Numbered from the stretch's first letter, positions 1-8,623 are shown. The stretch is DNA of 37,762 nt from BRH-c25 sp041690515 (GCA_041690515.1 JAWLHF010000019.1:1-37762), one strand, 5' to 3'. Numbers and translations are program-made. The notes: a model not told the origin generated them from the letters alone.

Positions 1-47
1 AAAAAGAGGGGGTCATTGTTTTTAATTTGCAAAAAATTTTGAAACCC

Positions 48-76
48 TTGATAAATCTAAATTTAAATTCTAATAA
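48..76 (+). promoter_or_regulatory. Possible sigma-A promoter of the PTS operon
   Basis: TTGATA at 48-53, a 17-base gap, then TAATAA at 71-76 resemble -35 and -10 elements ahead of the PTS IIC gene. The surrounding DNA is very AT-rich, so chance matches are likely. The operon could also begin upstream of the window, for example with a IIB gene. Confidence 0.4.
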
Positions 77-122
77 AATCAAAACAAGTTAACACAAACA
101 AATAAATTTAAGGGGGATTAAT

Positions 123-1424
123 ATGAATACATTTCTAAGATTCATGGAGAAGTATTTTGTTCCGGTAGCCGGAAAAATCGGTGCACAAAGGCATCTGGTT
201 GCAGTGCGTGACGGTTTTGTAAGCATAATGCCTCTGATTCTTGCAGGCTCATTTGCAGTACTGCTTAACAACACTCTCTTGAGCTGGATACCTCCTCTAG
301 GGATTTTGACAGGCATTAACGGTAATGTATGGTGGGGAACCTTTGCAATTATGACTTTGGTGGTAGTGTTCTCCGTAGGCTACAACCTGGCAAAAAGCTA
401 TGATGTGGATTCTTTGGCTGCAGGTCTGGTCTCAGTCGCCTCTTTCTTGACTGTAACGCCCCAAGCTCATGGTGATGCCGGCTGGGGATACATCCACTGG
501 GGATACCTTAACGCTTCAGGCCTTTTCACAGGTATTATAGTAGCACTTATTGCAACAGAGATTTTTGTAAAGCTTATGAAAAGAAAGCTTACGATCAAAA
601 TGCCGGACAATGTCCCTCCTGCTGTTGGAAGAGCCTTTGCAGCAGTAATACCGGGAGTTATTGCATTGTATGTGTTCGGAATCATAGGTCATATAATCAC
701 AAACGCCGGTGCAAACTGCCTTTATGATATAATCTACAATCTTATTCAAAAACCTCTTCAGGGCTTTAGCCAGGGACTGGGCTCCGCCATAGTGCTTGCT
801 GTACTTTTGAATGTTTTCTGGTTCTTCGGTTTACATGGGGGCAACATATTTGATCCTATCGTGCAATCATTATACCTGCCTGCACTTGAAGAAAACGCAA
901 GCGCCATTCAGCAAGGTCTGGCAGCTACCAATATCGTGACAAAGTCTTTCTATGACTCCTTTGTACACATAGGCGGCTGTGGAGCTACTCTTGCCCTTAT
1001 TGTTGCCATATATATCGCTGCCAAGAATAAGAGAGAATATAAAGAGGTAGCTAAGCTATCGGCACCTGGTGGATTGTTCAACATAAACGAACCTATGATG
1101 TTCGGACTTCCGATCATACTTAACCCCATATTGCTGATACCCTTTATAATTGTACCCGGCATACTGACTTTTGTTGCTTATATTGCAACAGCTTCCGGAA
1201 TTGTACCTATGACATACGTACAAATACCATGGATAATGCCTGTTGGTGCAAGTGGATTCCTTGCCACAGGCGGAAATGTCATGGGAGGATTGCTCTCAAT
1301 CGTTAATTTTATTATAGCAATCCTTATTTACCTGCCCTTTGTAAAACTTGCAGACAATATGGCAAGGGAATCCAAAACAGAAAGCCGAGAAGTAAGTGAC
1401 AAAGCTCTAAATCAAGGTGCTTGA
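123..1424 (+). CDS. PTS sugar transporter IIC component, lactose/cellobiose (CelB/ChbC) family
   Basis: This 433-residue polytopic membrane protein is the sugar-translocating IIC subunit of a phosphotransferase system. Family marks are the N-terminal segment RHLVAVRDGFVSIMPLILAG, the central GLHGGNIFDPIVQSL segment, and the NINEPMMFGLPI motif near residue 320, the glutamate loop that binds sugar in this family. Length is normal for a stand-alone IIC. The start is ATG 123 with AAGGGGG at 111-117. It is followed about 50 bases later by a IIA gene and then by a MupG-type glycosidase, so the imported sugar is probably a beta-linked disaccharide, phosphorylated on entry. No IIB gene lies in the window; it may be upstream of position 1 or elsewhere. 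The exact sugar (cellobiose, chitobiose or a muramyl disaccharide) cannot be read from the sequence; the MupG neighbour favours a cell-wall sugar. Confidence 0.93.
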   Translation: MNTFLRFMEKYFVPVAGKIGAQRHLVAVRDGFVSIMPLILAGSFAVLLNNTLLSWIPPLGILTGINGNVWWGTFAIMTLVVVFSVGYNLAKSYDVDSLAAGLVSVASFLTVTPQAHGDAGWGYIHWGYLNASGLFTGIIVALIATEIFVKLMKRKLTIKMPDNVPPAVGRAFAAVIPGVIALYVFGIIGHIITNAGANCLYDIIYNLIQKPLQGFSQGLGSAIVLAVLLNVFWFFGLHGGNIFDPIVQSLYLPALEENASAIQQGLAATNIVTKSFYDSFVHIGGCGATLALIVAIYIAAKNKREYKEVAKLSAPGGLFNINEPMMFGLPIILNPILLIPFIIVPGILTFVAYIATASGIVPMTYVQIPWIMPVGASGFLATGGNVMGGLLSIVNFIIAILIYLPFVKLADNMARESKTESREVSDKALNQGA

Positions 1425-1474
1425 GCTGACTAAGTTCCTTCCGGGCAACAGTAACAATACAAGGAGTGGTTTTT

Positions 1475-1786
1475 ATGGATATGGAAAATATCGTGTTTAA
1501 TATTATCGCAAACAGCGGCGACGCAAGAAGCTCAAGCATGGAAGCAATAGGATATGCAAGAAAGGGAGAGTTTGACAAGGCGAGGGCATGCCTGGATGAG
1601 GCCAACAATAAATTGCAGCTTGTACATTCGGAACAGACAAAGCTCATTCAGGCTGAAGCCCAAGGTAAGGAAACAAAATTATCCCTGCTGCTCATCCATG
1701 CCCAGGACCATCTTATGGGGGCTATAACCATAAGGGATCTTGCATATGAGTTCATTGAGCTGTATGGAATGATACGTTCAAACTAA
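1475..1786 (+). CDS. PTS lactose/cellobiose-specific IIA component
   Basis: This is a 103-residue, all-helical soluble phosphocarrier that passes phosphate from HPr to the IIB subunit. The segment LLLIHAQDHLMGAI carries the histidine phosphorylated in this family, and the N-terminal NIIANSGDARSSSMEAI is typical of the lac/cel IIA fold. The start is ATG 1475, since AAGGAG at 1461-1466 sits 8 bases upstream; an in-frame GTG at 1466 overlaps that ribosome binding site and is unlikely. It lies between the IIC gene and the MupG-like gene with short gaps, consistent with one operon. Confidence 0.92.
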   Translation: MDMENIVFNIIANSGDARSSSMEAIGYARKGEFDKARACLDEANNKLQLVHSEQTKLIQAEAQGKETKLSLLLIHAQDHLMGAITIRDLAYEFIELYGMIRSN

Positions 1787-1816
1787 GTTGATATTATGTA
1801 AATTTGAGGTATGAGA

Positions 1817-2902
1817 ATGAAACATTTAGGAATCTCATTTTATCCCGAAAGAGCCGGTCAGGAGGAAAACAAAACATATATCTCCAAGGCTTCGCAGCTT
1901 GGTTTCACCAGACTCTTCACCTGCCTTATATCTACAGAAGCGAAGAACAGCAGGGTTATTGAAGAGTTTGGAGATATCATACATTATTCCAAGGCTTTGG
2001 GAATGGAGTCCATCGCAGATGTAAGTCCGGAAGTATTCGATGCCTTTGGGATAAGCTTTAACGATCTGGGGTTCTTCAGTGACCTTGGGCTTTCAGGCAT
2101 AAGGCTGGACATGGGGTTCAGCGGCCTTGAGGAGAGTATAATGACCTTCAATCCATACGGACTGAAGATTGAAATCAATATGAGCAGCGGGACCAGGTAT
2201 TTGGACAATATCCTTTCCCATAAACCAAAGCTTGAGAACCTTATAGGATGTCACAATTTTTATCCCCATAGCTATACAGGCTTGTCCAGGAAGCACTTCG
2301 AAAAATGCTCCGTCCTGTTCAAGCAGAATGGTATAAGGACAGCAGCCTTTATATCCTCGCAGAAAGCCGGATTTGGTCCATGGCCGGTGGAAGAAGGACT
2401 TTGCTCTCTGGAAGAACATAGATATCTGCCTGTGGAAGTACAAGCAAAGGATTTATTCAATACCGGCCTTATAGATGATGTCATCCTTGCAAATGCGTTT
2501 GCTTCCGATAGCGAGCTTAGAACCTTGAGGGATTTGGATAAGTCCCTTCTGACCTTACAGGTGGAACTGATTGATAATATCCCTGATATAGAAAGGAATA
2601 TCGTCCTGGATGAGCTTCATTTCAACAGGGGAGATGTCTCAGAATACATGATACGTTCTACTCAAAGCCGGGTCAAGTACAGCAGTCATTATTTCAAGCT
2701 CTTTAATGCTCCGGACATAAAGCGAGGAGATATACTCATAGACAGCAGCCTATACGATAGATATGCCGGAGAGCTGCAGATTGCTCTTAAGGATATGAAG
2801 AACAGCGGAAGGACTAACGTTGTCGGAAGGATATCCCCTGAGGAGGTTTTCCTCCTTGATTATATAGAACCATGGCAGAAATTCAGATTAAAATTGGAAT
2901 AA
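1817..2902 (+). CDS. MupG-family (DUF871) 6-phospho-N-acetylmuramidase-like TIM-barrel protein
   Basis: This 361-residue cytoplasmic protein is of the DUF871/MupG family. The characterised member MupG from Staphylococcus aureus cleaves 6-phospho-MurNAc-GlcNAc imported by a PTS. Recognisable features are the start MKHLGISFYPE, the segment LGLSGIRLDMGFSG, CHNFYPHSYTGLS near the middle, and a C-terminal cyclophilin-like part (FNAPDIKRGDILIDSSLYDRY, then NVVGRISPEEVFLLDYI). The start is set at ATG 1817 because GAGG at 1806-1809 lies 7 bases ahead; an in-frame ATG at 1811 is too close to that site. Co-transcription with PTS IIC and IIA suggests it hydrolyses the phosphorylated disaccharide the PTS brings in. 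Family assignment is firm; the substrate is inferred from the characterised member. Confidence 0.85.
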   Translation: MKHLGISFYPERAGQEENKTYISKASQLGFTRLFTCLISTEAKNSRVIEEFGDIIHYSKALGMESIADVSPEVFDAFGISFNDLGFFSDLGLSGIRLDMGFSGLEESIMTFNPYGLKIEINMSSGTRYLDNILSHKPKLENLIGCHNFYPHSYTGLSRKHFEKCSVLFKQNGIRTAAFISSQKAGFGPWPVEEGLCSLEEHRYLPVEVQAKDLFNTGLIDDVILANAFASDSELRTLRDLDKSLLTLQVELIDNIPDIERNIVLDELHFNRGDVSEYMIRSTQSRVKYSSHYFKLFNAPDIKRGDILIDSSLYDRYAGELQIALKDMKNSGRTNVVGRISPEEVFLLDYIEPWQKFRLKLE

Positions 2903-2917
2903 AGCTAACCCTATAGC

Positions 2918-2951
2918 AAGTACGGCATACCTGCGCAGGTATGCCGTACTT
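2918..2951. terminator. Bidirectional rho-independent terminator between mupG-like gene and proS
   Basis: A perfect 34-base palindrome with 17-bp arms lies in the 64-base gap between two convergent genes. It begins AAGTACGGCATACC and ends with the exact complement. Its A/T-rich ends supply short U tails on both strands, so it can stop transcription from either side. Confidence 0.85.
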
Positions 2952-2966
2952 CTTCCGCTTCATATT

Positions 2967-4412
2967 CTAATATGCTTTTGCAACATAAACCATTTTCTCT
3001 GCTTTGCCTCCGCAAACCAGGCAATTGTCCCCAAGATGCTCCTGATGGAAAGGCATGCATCTTATTGTTGCATTTGTATCCTCTTTAAGCTTATCTTCAC
3101 ATTCCCTGCTGCCACACCACATTGTCTTCACAAAGCCGGGAGTATCCTGCATGATCTTCTTGAATTCCTCATAATCAGTAGTGGTGTATGTCTTTTCCTC
3201 CCTATTCTTAAGGGCTTTTTCAAACAAAGTAGTATGAATATCATCAAGGAGCTTTGCTATAGTTTCAGTAAGATTATCCATCGGCACAGTGAATTTTTCA
3301 AAGGTATCTCTTCTGGCTATTGTGACCTGGTTCTTCTCAATATCCTTAGGTCCGATTTCCATCCTTATAGGAACACCCTTCATTTCCCACTCATTGAACT
3401 TCCAGCCAGGGCTGTAAGTATCCCTGTCATCCATTTCAATTCTGAAGTTCTTTTCCAGCTCATCTTTTACTTCCCTTGCCTTTTCTAGGACACCCTCCTT
3501 GTGGAAGGCTATAGGTATGATGACAACCTGTATGGGAGCCACTCTCGGAGGCATTACAAGACCCCTGTTGTCTCCGTGAACCATTATGATACCTCCAATA
3601 AGCCTTGTGGATATTCCCCAGGAGGTAGTCCAGGCATACTTGTGTACTCCGTCCCTGTCCAGGAACTTAATATCGAACATTTTGGAGAAATGCTGTCCGA
3701 GATTGTGTGATGTACCTGCCTGCAGAGCCTTTCCATCATGCATCATAGCTTCCATTGTATAAGTGCTGACTGCTCCCGCAAACTTCTCCTTTTCACTTTT
3801 CTGTCCCAGTATTACAGGCATTGCCAGTTCGTCCTCCGCAACCTGCCTGTATATTTCAAGCATCTGCATAGTCTCTTTCTGTGCATCCTCATCATCCACA
3901 TGAACTGTGTGCCCTTCCTGCCAGAGGAATTCAGCTGTCCTGAGGAATGGCCTTGTAGTCTTTTCCCAGCGTACTACATTGCACCACTGATTTATCAAAA
4001 GCGGAAGATCTCTGTAGGATTGCACCCATTTTGAATACATATCACAGATTATTGTCTCAGAAGTCGGCCTTACAAACAGCCTCTCAGCCAGCTCCTCATT
4101 TCCTCCATGTGTTACCCACAGCACTTCAGGAGCAAAGCCTTCAAAATGATCCGCTTCCTTTTTCAAATAGCTTTCAGGTATCAAAAGCGGAAAATAAGCA
4201 TTCTTATGCCCTGTTGCTTTGAACCTTCTGTCAGCTACCCTCTGGATTCCTTCCCACACACCATAACCGTAAGGTTTTATCACCATACATCCTTTTACAG
4301 GCGCATAGTCAACCATGTCAGTTTTCAGTATAACGTCGGTATACCATTGGGAAAAGTCCTCTTCCATAGGGGTTATCTCTTTTACAAATTCCTGCTGCTT
4401 CTTATCTGCCAT
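2967..4412 (-). CDS. proS: Prolyl-tRNA synthetase, short (eukaryote/archaeon-like) form
   Basis: This 481-residue class II aminoacyl-tRNA synthetase charges tRNA-Pro with proline. Motif 2 is visible in RTAEFLWQEGHTVH, the proline-site segment TSETIICDMYSKW comes before it, and motif 3 is in HGDNRGLVMPPRVAPIQ, followed by the anticodon-binding domain. The C-terminal part has CGSRECEDKL...C...CLVCGGKAEK, the cysteine-bearing domain of the short ProRS type, and ends in VAKAY as is usual. It lacks the bacterial-type editing insertion, consistent with 481 rather than about 570 residues. The start is ATG 4412 with GGAAGGAGAG just upstream. It is preceded by a complete T-box leader and its own promoter, so it is induced when tRNA-Pro is uncharged. 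It is a single-gene unit convergent with the PTS operon. Confidence 0.97.
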   Translation of the reverse strand: MADKKQQEFVKEITPMEEDFSQWYTDVILKTDMVDYAPVKGCMVIKPYGYGVWEGIQRVADRRFKATGHKNAYFPLLIPESYLKKEADHFEGFAPEVLWVTHGGNEELAERLFVRPTSETIICDMYSKWVQSYRDLPLLINQWCNVVRWEKTTRPFLRTAEFLWQEGHTVHVDDEDAQKETMQMLEIYRQVAEDELAMPVILGQKSEKEKFAGAVSTYTMEAMMHDGKALQAGTSHNLGQHFSKMFDIKFLDRDGVHKYAWTTSWGISTRLIGGIIMVHGDNRGLVMPPRVAPIQVVIIPIAFHKEGVLEKAREVKDELEKNFRIEMDDRDTYSPGWKFNEWEMKGVPIRMEIGPKDIEKNQVTIARRDTFEKFTVPMDNLTETIAKLLDDIHTTLFEKALKNREEKTYTTTDYEEFKKIMQDTPGFVKTMWCGSRECEDKLKEDTNATIRCMPFHQEHLGDNCLVCGGKAEKMVYVAKAY

Positions 4413-4454
4413 ATTGATCTCTCCTTCCTAGACGGCTTATATATATTTTAACCT

Positions 4455-4703
4455 CATAAAAACAAAAAAACCCTCGTCCTGTAAGGGACGAAGGTATACT
4501 CGCGGTACCACCCTATTTGAAAATACATAAGCATGTAAATTCCTCTCAAGCCTTTAACGCAGGCCTACGATGGGAGTTCATCCATAGCTCGGAGGTTGGG
4601 TTCAACAGGATTAAGCCCGGAAAGCCTCTCAGCCGCTGAGCCTTCCTCTCTTTCAGCATCCTCTTGTCTACTATTCCTCTTCATTGCCTTAGGGTTTTAA
4701 GTT
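4455..4703 (-). promoter_or_regulatory. T-box riboswitch (proline) in the proS leader
   Basis: Read on the - strand, the leader starts near 4703 with AATGAAGAGGAATAGTA, a standard T-box 5' motif. It continues through AGAGAGGAAGGC and GGCTGAGAGGC stem I apical motifs to the T-box consensus GGGTGGTACCGCG (complement of 4501-4513). The UGGU of the antiterminator bulge pairs with the ACCA end of an uncharged tRNA. The likely specifier triplet is CCC (complement of 4598-4600), following TTGAA in the stem I specifier position, and CCC is a proline codon. A terminator hairpin follows. Uncharged tRNA-Pro would stabilise the antiterminator and switch proS on. The specifier assignment is by pattern, not by folding. 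Confidence 0.93.
4464..4494 (-). terminator. T-box-controlled attenuator terminator
   Basis: The stem is formed by 4486-4494 and 4471-4479 (9 bp with one G-U pair). On the - strand it is followed by seven T residues (complement of 4464-4470). It lies directly after the T-box sequence and before the proS ribosome binding site, as in other T-box leaders. Confidence 0.9.
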
Positions 4704-4709
4704 AGAATC

Positions 4710-4738
4710 ATTATATATTATACCCATATAAGTGTCAA
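4710..4738 (-). promoter_or_regulatory. Sigma-A promoter of proS
   Basis: On the - strand TTGACA (complement of 4733-4738) and TATAAT (complement of 4710-4715) are both perfect consensus hexamers, separated by exactly 17 bases. The predicted start near 4703 matches the first base of the T-box leader. Confidence 0.92.
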
Positions 4739-4848
4739 TACTCAAGATTATTTCTTTCCAATGAAGCAGCCTGATATAACTATTTCATATCCAGACTTAT
4801 TCTGATTTCATATTTCCTATATTAATTCAAGTACTCATAGAAAGTAGA

Positions 4849-4877
4849 GGAAGATAACCACAGCTTGGTTATCTTCC
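4849..4877 (-). terminator. Terminator hairpin after the transporter operon
   Basis: A perfect 12-bp stem (GGAAGATAACCA at 4849-4860 and its complement at 4866-4877) with a 5-base loop lies about 30 bases past the stop of the small transporter subunit. The tail on the - strand is pyrimidine-rich (CTCTACTTTCT) but has no clean U run. Confidence 0.75.
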
Positions 4878-4907
4878 GTTCAATAATGCATTATTGGTCT
4901 AAATCTA

Positions 4908-5024
4908 TTACTTCTTGTTCCCTCTGGCCTGTTGAGCATTGAAAACCTTACTTAGAAGCAGAAATGCGCCAACAGCATACCCGCCTATTACAACTATCAT
5001 CATAATTAATGCTTGTGTTGACAT
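4908..5024 (-). CDS. MetS-type small subunit of the NSS transporter (38 aa)
   Basis: This is a tiny gene encoding MSTQALIMMIVVIGGYAVG, one hydrophobic transmembrane helix, followed by a short basic tail ending in NKK. It begins one base after the stop codon of the NSS transporter (stop at 5026-5028, ATG at 5024), and its ribosome binding site AAGGAGG lies within the last codons of that gene, so the two are co-transcribed and probably translationally coupled. Small one-helix partners of this kind (MetS) are known next to NSS-family transporters; in Corynebacterium MetS is required with MetP for methionine and alanine uptake. Assignment rests on position, size and the single-helix character. 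Confidence 0.85.
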   Translation of the reverse strand: MSTQALIMMIVVIGGYAVGAFLLLSKVFNAQQARGNKK

Positions 5025-5025
5025 G

Positions 5026-6516
5026 CTACATACCTCCTTCTTCTATTTCAGGCAGGACTCCCTTTCCGATTTTGCTGTTAAAGTACTTCATAGTGAGGAG
5101 TCCAAAGACCAGATACAATGCAAATTGGAATAACACAGTTCCCAGGCTCCAGTCTGTTCCAAATATCTGCCATCTGTTTTGTTCTCCCAGCATTGCTTTT
5201 ACTGTGTCAAACAATAACCATGCAGTAACTACCGGAGCTAAGTATGTGCAGTAAGTATACCATTTGCCCATATCAAAGTCTGTCCATGGTGTGTTGATTT
5301 CCTCTTTACGCACTTTTTCAACTCCGTATTTGATTATTGCAAACATGATGAACAATCCGCTTACCCAAAGACCATATGCCGTTACATTATCCTGGTTGTT
5401 GAAGAAAGTCATACTGAAAGCAGCTGGTATGCCCGCCAGGAACCCGAAGGTTATTGTTGCAATAGTTGCTGTCTTTCTTGTCAGGCCCATATCCATAAGA
5501 TTCAGTACTCCTACTTCTATCATCGGCAGAAGAGAGGACATCGCTGCAAGGGTCATTGCTGCAAAGAAGAATAGTGCAATAATGTTGCCTCCAGGCATTG
5601 TACCGAATAGCTGAGCAAGGTACACAAAGGTCAATCCACTGCCGCCTGTAAGAGCTGTCTGTGTAGCTGCTTCGACACTTGGAGAAAGTGCAAATATTGC
5701 CGGCAAGACAACCAAGCCAGCCATGAGAGCACCTATATTGTCTCCAACCCCTATGATCAAAGCATTTCCTGCAACATCCTCATGGGCTCTCATATAAACA
5801 GCATAGGTTATCATAAAGCCCCATCCTGCTCCAGTTGACCATGATGCCTGTGTAAAGGCCTCTACCCACACCCTGCTTGAAGCAAGCATTTCCCACTTGG
5901 GACTAAAGAGATACTCTAGGCCTGCAGCGGCTCCGGGAAGTGTTATAGCCCTGATTGCAGCTACGATAAGTAAAGCAAACAAGGTTGGTATCATTATCTT
6001 ACACGCTTTCTCAATTCCACCTTTAATACCCTTTATTACTATCAAGCCTGACAAACCTATTGCCAAAGCATGGAATAAAAGTGTCTGTGCCGGTGAAGCT
6101 GTAAAGTTGTCCCATATTGCCTGTGTTGTTTCAGTTGTTATACCGGACTTAAAAGTTCCCATAAGTGCCAGTGTGGTATACTTCATACACCATCCTGTGA
6201 GTACAGAATAAATACACATAATAAGTATACAGACAAGTCCGACCCAGGTACCCATCCAGGTGTACTTTTTACCTACAAAATCCCTAAAGGATCCTATTGT
6301 ACCCAGTCTGGTCTTGCGACCTATAACAAGCTCCGCTGCCAGAACAGGAACCGCCCAGAAAAGCATTGCTACAGTCCAGGCAATCAGAAAAGGTCCGCCG
6401 CCATTTTGAGCTGCTTCTCTCGGGAACCTCCAAATGTTTCCTGTTCCTATCGCCATACCCAATGCAGCTGCGACAAAACCCCAACGGCTTCCAAATTGTT
6501 CTTTTTTCTGACTCAT
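5026..6516 (-). CDS. Sodium-dependent amino acid transporter, NSS/SNF family
   Basis: This 496-residue protein of the neurotransmitter:sodium symporter family imports amino acids using the Na+ gradient. The family signature is clear near residues 15-45: GMAIGTGNIWRFPREAAQNGGG, in the unwound TM1 region that binds Na+ and substrate. Further hydrophobic segments follow, about eleven to twelve in all, including SWSTGAGWGFMITYAVYM in the TM6 region. The start is ATG 6516 with AAAGGAGG immediately upstream. It shares a transcript with the 38-residue MetS-like subunit, which places it close to MetP-type transporters. It is divergent from the sigma-54 activator and redox operon at 7197-15062, so it may supply the amino acid that operon oxidises. 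The substrate is not readable from the sequence; methionine, alanine or an aromatic amino acid are possible. Confidence 0.93.
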   Translation of the reverse strand: MSQKKEQFGSRWGFVAAALGMAIGTGNIWRFPREAAQNGGGPFLIAWTVAMLFWAVPVLAAELVIGRKTRLGTIGSFRDFVGKKYTWMGTWVGLVCILIMCIYSVLTGWCMKYTTLALMGTFKSGITTETTQAIWDNFTASPAQTLLFHALAIGLSGLIVIKGIKGGIEKACKIMIPTLFALLIVAAIRAITLPGAAAGLEYLFSPKWEMLASSRVWVEAFTQASWSTGAGWGFMITYAVYMRAHEDVAGNALIIGVGDNIGALMAGLVVLPAIFALSPSVEAATQTALTGGSGLTFVYLAQLFGTMPGGNIIALFFFAAMTLAAMSSLLPMIEVGVLNLMDMGLTRKTATIATITFGFLAGIPAAFSMTFFNNQDNVTAYGLWVSGLFIMFAIIKYGVEKVRKEEINTPWTDFDMGKWYTYCTYLAPVVTAWLLFDTVKAMLGEQNRWQIFGTDWSLGTVLFQFALYLVFGLLTMKYFNSKIGKGVLPEIEEGGM

Positions 6517-7196
6517 AAGATACCTCCTTTAAATAATTATGAAAACGACCTACTGCTGTTCAAATGCTTACGCGCCACCTCCTCAACTATTGCAGACTCA
6601 ATAATTATCTACAGTCTTATGTAAATGATTATTGGCTGTCCTCGTGATTCTTTGTTCAGAATTTTCTGTCATAAAAAAGTATATTTTTTCTGATACCATT
6701 AATATCAGAAAACTAAACCCCTGGAAACTTCAGAAAAAACGAATATGCAGCTGATTATTAAGAAAATGTACCGGCTATTACCGGTAAGGCCTAATGGATT
6801 GTATAGATATGAAGACTTCCCCAAAACAAAAAATACAAAAGGTATTGTATAATACTGCATTGTACAGTATAAAAATGTTATTGTTTTATATTCTATCATA
6901 AAAAAAAGAAATTTTGTTGTTAATTATTAGGCAATCTATTATTTTCATCACCGGCTAATGTATAATATGATATCTCTTTACTTGTTTATGAATCTTTTTT
7001 GTCTGCCTTGCAGGAAATACGGAGATAACTACGAATTATCATAGTAATTGCTATTAAATAAAACATATCTGACTAATAGAATAGACCCGGGCTTTTACTC
7101 GATATTTCTGAAAAATGAATTAAGTATTGAACAGAACTGTCATGATATATAAATTCTGCTTGAAAAATAAAAAATTCGAGATGAGGAAGTGTTAGC
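6517..7196. other. 680-base AT-rich divergent intergenic region with inverted repeats
   Basis: No gene was recognised here. It separates the transporter operon (-) from the sigma-54 activator (+). It contains a 10-bp inverted repeat with 7-base loop at 6686-6712 and a second short repeat, TACTG...CAGTA, near 6853-6869. A TTG start with GAGGAA at 7183-7188 begins the activator. No good sigma-54 element and no copy of the GTCAATATATTGAC site was seen on either strand. Confidence 0.6.
6686..6712. repeat. Inverted repeat upstream of the NSS transporter
   Basis: Arms TTTTCTGATA (6686-6695) and TATCAGAAAA (6703-6712) are exact complements around the loop CCATTAA. It lies 170 bases upstream of the transporter start. 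It could be an operator or a short hairpin; nothing decides between them. Confidence 0.5.
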
Positions 7197-8609
7197 TTGT
7201 CAGATTTTGATAAGGATATCAATTTTGAAATTTTCGGAGAAAAGAACGGCGAGCTTTTAAGGGTTATACTCGATAGTATAAATGATGCCATATGCATAGT
7301 TGATGAAAACGGCATGACCAAGTACTGGAACAAAGCTGCAGAAAAGCTCTATCAGATCAGCCAGGAAAAAATAATCAACAGTCATATCCGAAAATTCTTC
7401 CCAAACTCGCTGCTGCCAAGGATCATAAAGGAGAGAAAGGCTTATGACAATATCTACAACAGCCCCAAGGAAGGCTGCTATAATGTTATAAGCGCCTCAC
7501 CGCTATATCTGAACGGCCGGCTTGTAGGAGGCATAAGCCTCGACCGGGATGCCACAGATTTTATAAAAACCTCTGAGCTGCTTGTAAAAGCTCAATCAAA
7601 CCTAAACGTGCTGGAGCATGAGATTTCAGTGATAAATAAGGACAGATACCCGTTTTCCCAGATACTTGGCAACAACAGGGCATTCAGGGAGAGTATCAGA
7701 CTGGCCAGAGATGTATCAAAGTCAAATATAAATGTGCTGTTAAGCAGTGAGAGCGGTACCGGAAAAGAGCTCTTCGCCCGTGCAATACATAAGGAAAGCG
7801 GTAGGGAAGGATATTTTGTAGCCATTAACTGCAGTGCCATACCTAATGAATTGATAGAAAGTGAGTTGTTCGGATATTCGGCCGGAGCATTCACTGGAGC
7901 TTTGAAGAGCGGCAAAATAGGTAAAATAGAGCTTGCACATAACGGAACACTTTTTCTCGATGAAATCGGAGATATGCCTTTGAATATGCAGCCAAAAATT
8001 CTCAGGGTGCTGGAGGACGGTGAAATGACCAGAATAGGCAGTGAGAAAAGCATAAAAGCTAATATTAGGGTAATCGCCGCTTCCAACAAAGATTTGTCTA
8101 AAATGGTTGAATCCGGACAGTTCAGAAAGGATCTATATTACAGGCTGAACTCAGTAGTCATAAACCTGCCTCCCTTAAGAGAACGTAAAGATGATATACC
8201 CTTGCTGGTAAACAGGTTTGTTGAGGATTATTGTATGGAGTATGGCATCAACATCCTGGGGATCACTCCCGAGGTTATGGATATATTCATCAATCACAGC
8301 TGGGAAGGCAATGTCAGAGAACTTAAAAACGTTATTGAGAGAATCGTCGTATTGGCCAAGAACAACAATACCGATATGATCGATGTGTCATTCCTGCCCC
8401 AGTATCTCATCAAAGATATGGAAACACGTCCAATCCTGAAGCACGAGAACATATATGACCTCAATCACATAATGGAAAATGCAGAAAGAGAAGCCATCAT
8501 CAATGTTATGAAGATTGCAAGAAACAATAAAGCCCATGCTGCGAAGCTGCTGAATATTCCCAGAAGCACTCTGTATTTCAAACTTAAGAAGTATAATCTT
8601 GATAGTTAA
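7197..8609 (+). CDS. Sigma-54-dependent transcriptional activator (PAS, AAA+, Fis-type HTH)
   Basis: This 470-residue enhancer-binding protein activates RNA polymerase-sigma-54. Residues about 20-125 are a PAS sensor (ILDSINDAICIVDENGMTKY, then NKAAEKLY). A helical linker precedes a AAA+ domain at about 150-375, with Walker A SESGTGKE near 183-190, the sigma-54 contact loop GAFTGA near 229-234, Walker B GTLFLDEIGDM and the R-finger region. The C-terminal Fis-like helix-turn-helix is NNKAHAAKLLNIPRSTLYFK. There is no response-regulator receiver, so it senses a ligand directly through PAS rather than by phosphorylation. The start is TTG 7197, with GAGGAA at 7183-7188. Its gene sits just upstream of a sigma-54 promoter and three palindromic sites, so it very likely controls the redox operon at 8826-15062. 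The first glycine of the usual Walker A GESGTGKE is serine here. Confidence 0.95.
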   Translation: MSDFDKDINFEIFGEKNGELLRVILDSINDAICIVDENGMTKYWNKAAEKLYQISQEKIINSHIRKFFPNSLLPRIIKERKAYDNIYNSPKEGCYNVISASPLYLNGRLVGGISLDRDATDFIKTSELLVKAQSNLNVLEHEISVINKDRYPFSQILGNNRAFRESIRLARDVSKSNINVLLSSESGTGKELFARAIHKESGREGYFVAINCSAIPNELIESELFGYSAGAFTGALKSGKIGKIELAHNGTLFLDEIGDMPLNMQPKILRVLEDGEMTRIGSEKSIKANIRVIAASNKDLSKMVESGQFRKDLYYRLNSVVINLPPLRERKDDIPLLVNRFVEDYCMEYGINILGITPEVMDIFINHSWEGNVRELKNVIERIVVLAKNNNTDMIDVSFLPQYLIKDMETRPILKHENIYDLNHIMENAEREAIINVMKIARNNKAHAAKLLNIPRSTLYFKLKKYNLDS

Positions 8610-8623
8610 AACTATTAAACCAA

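Noticed and set aside
6540..6600. GG-N10-GC spacing upstream of the NSS transporter on the - strand
   Set aside because: The flanking bases do not resemble TGGCAC or TTGCA, so only the two dinucleotides match.
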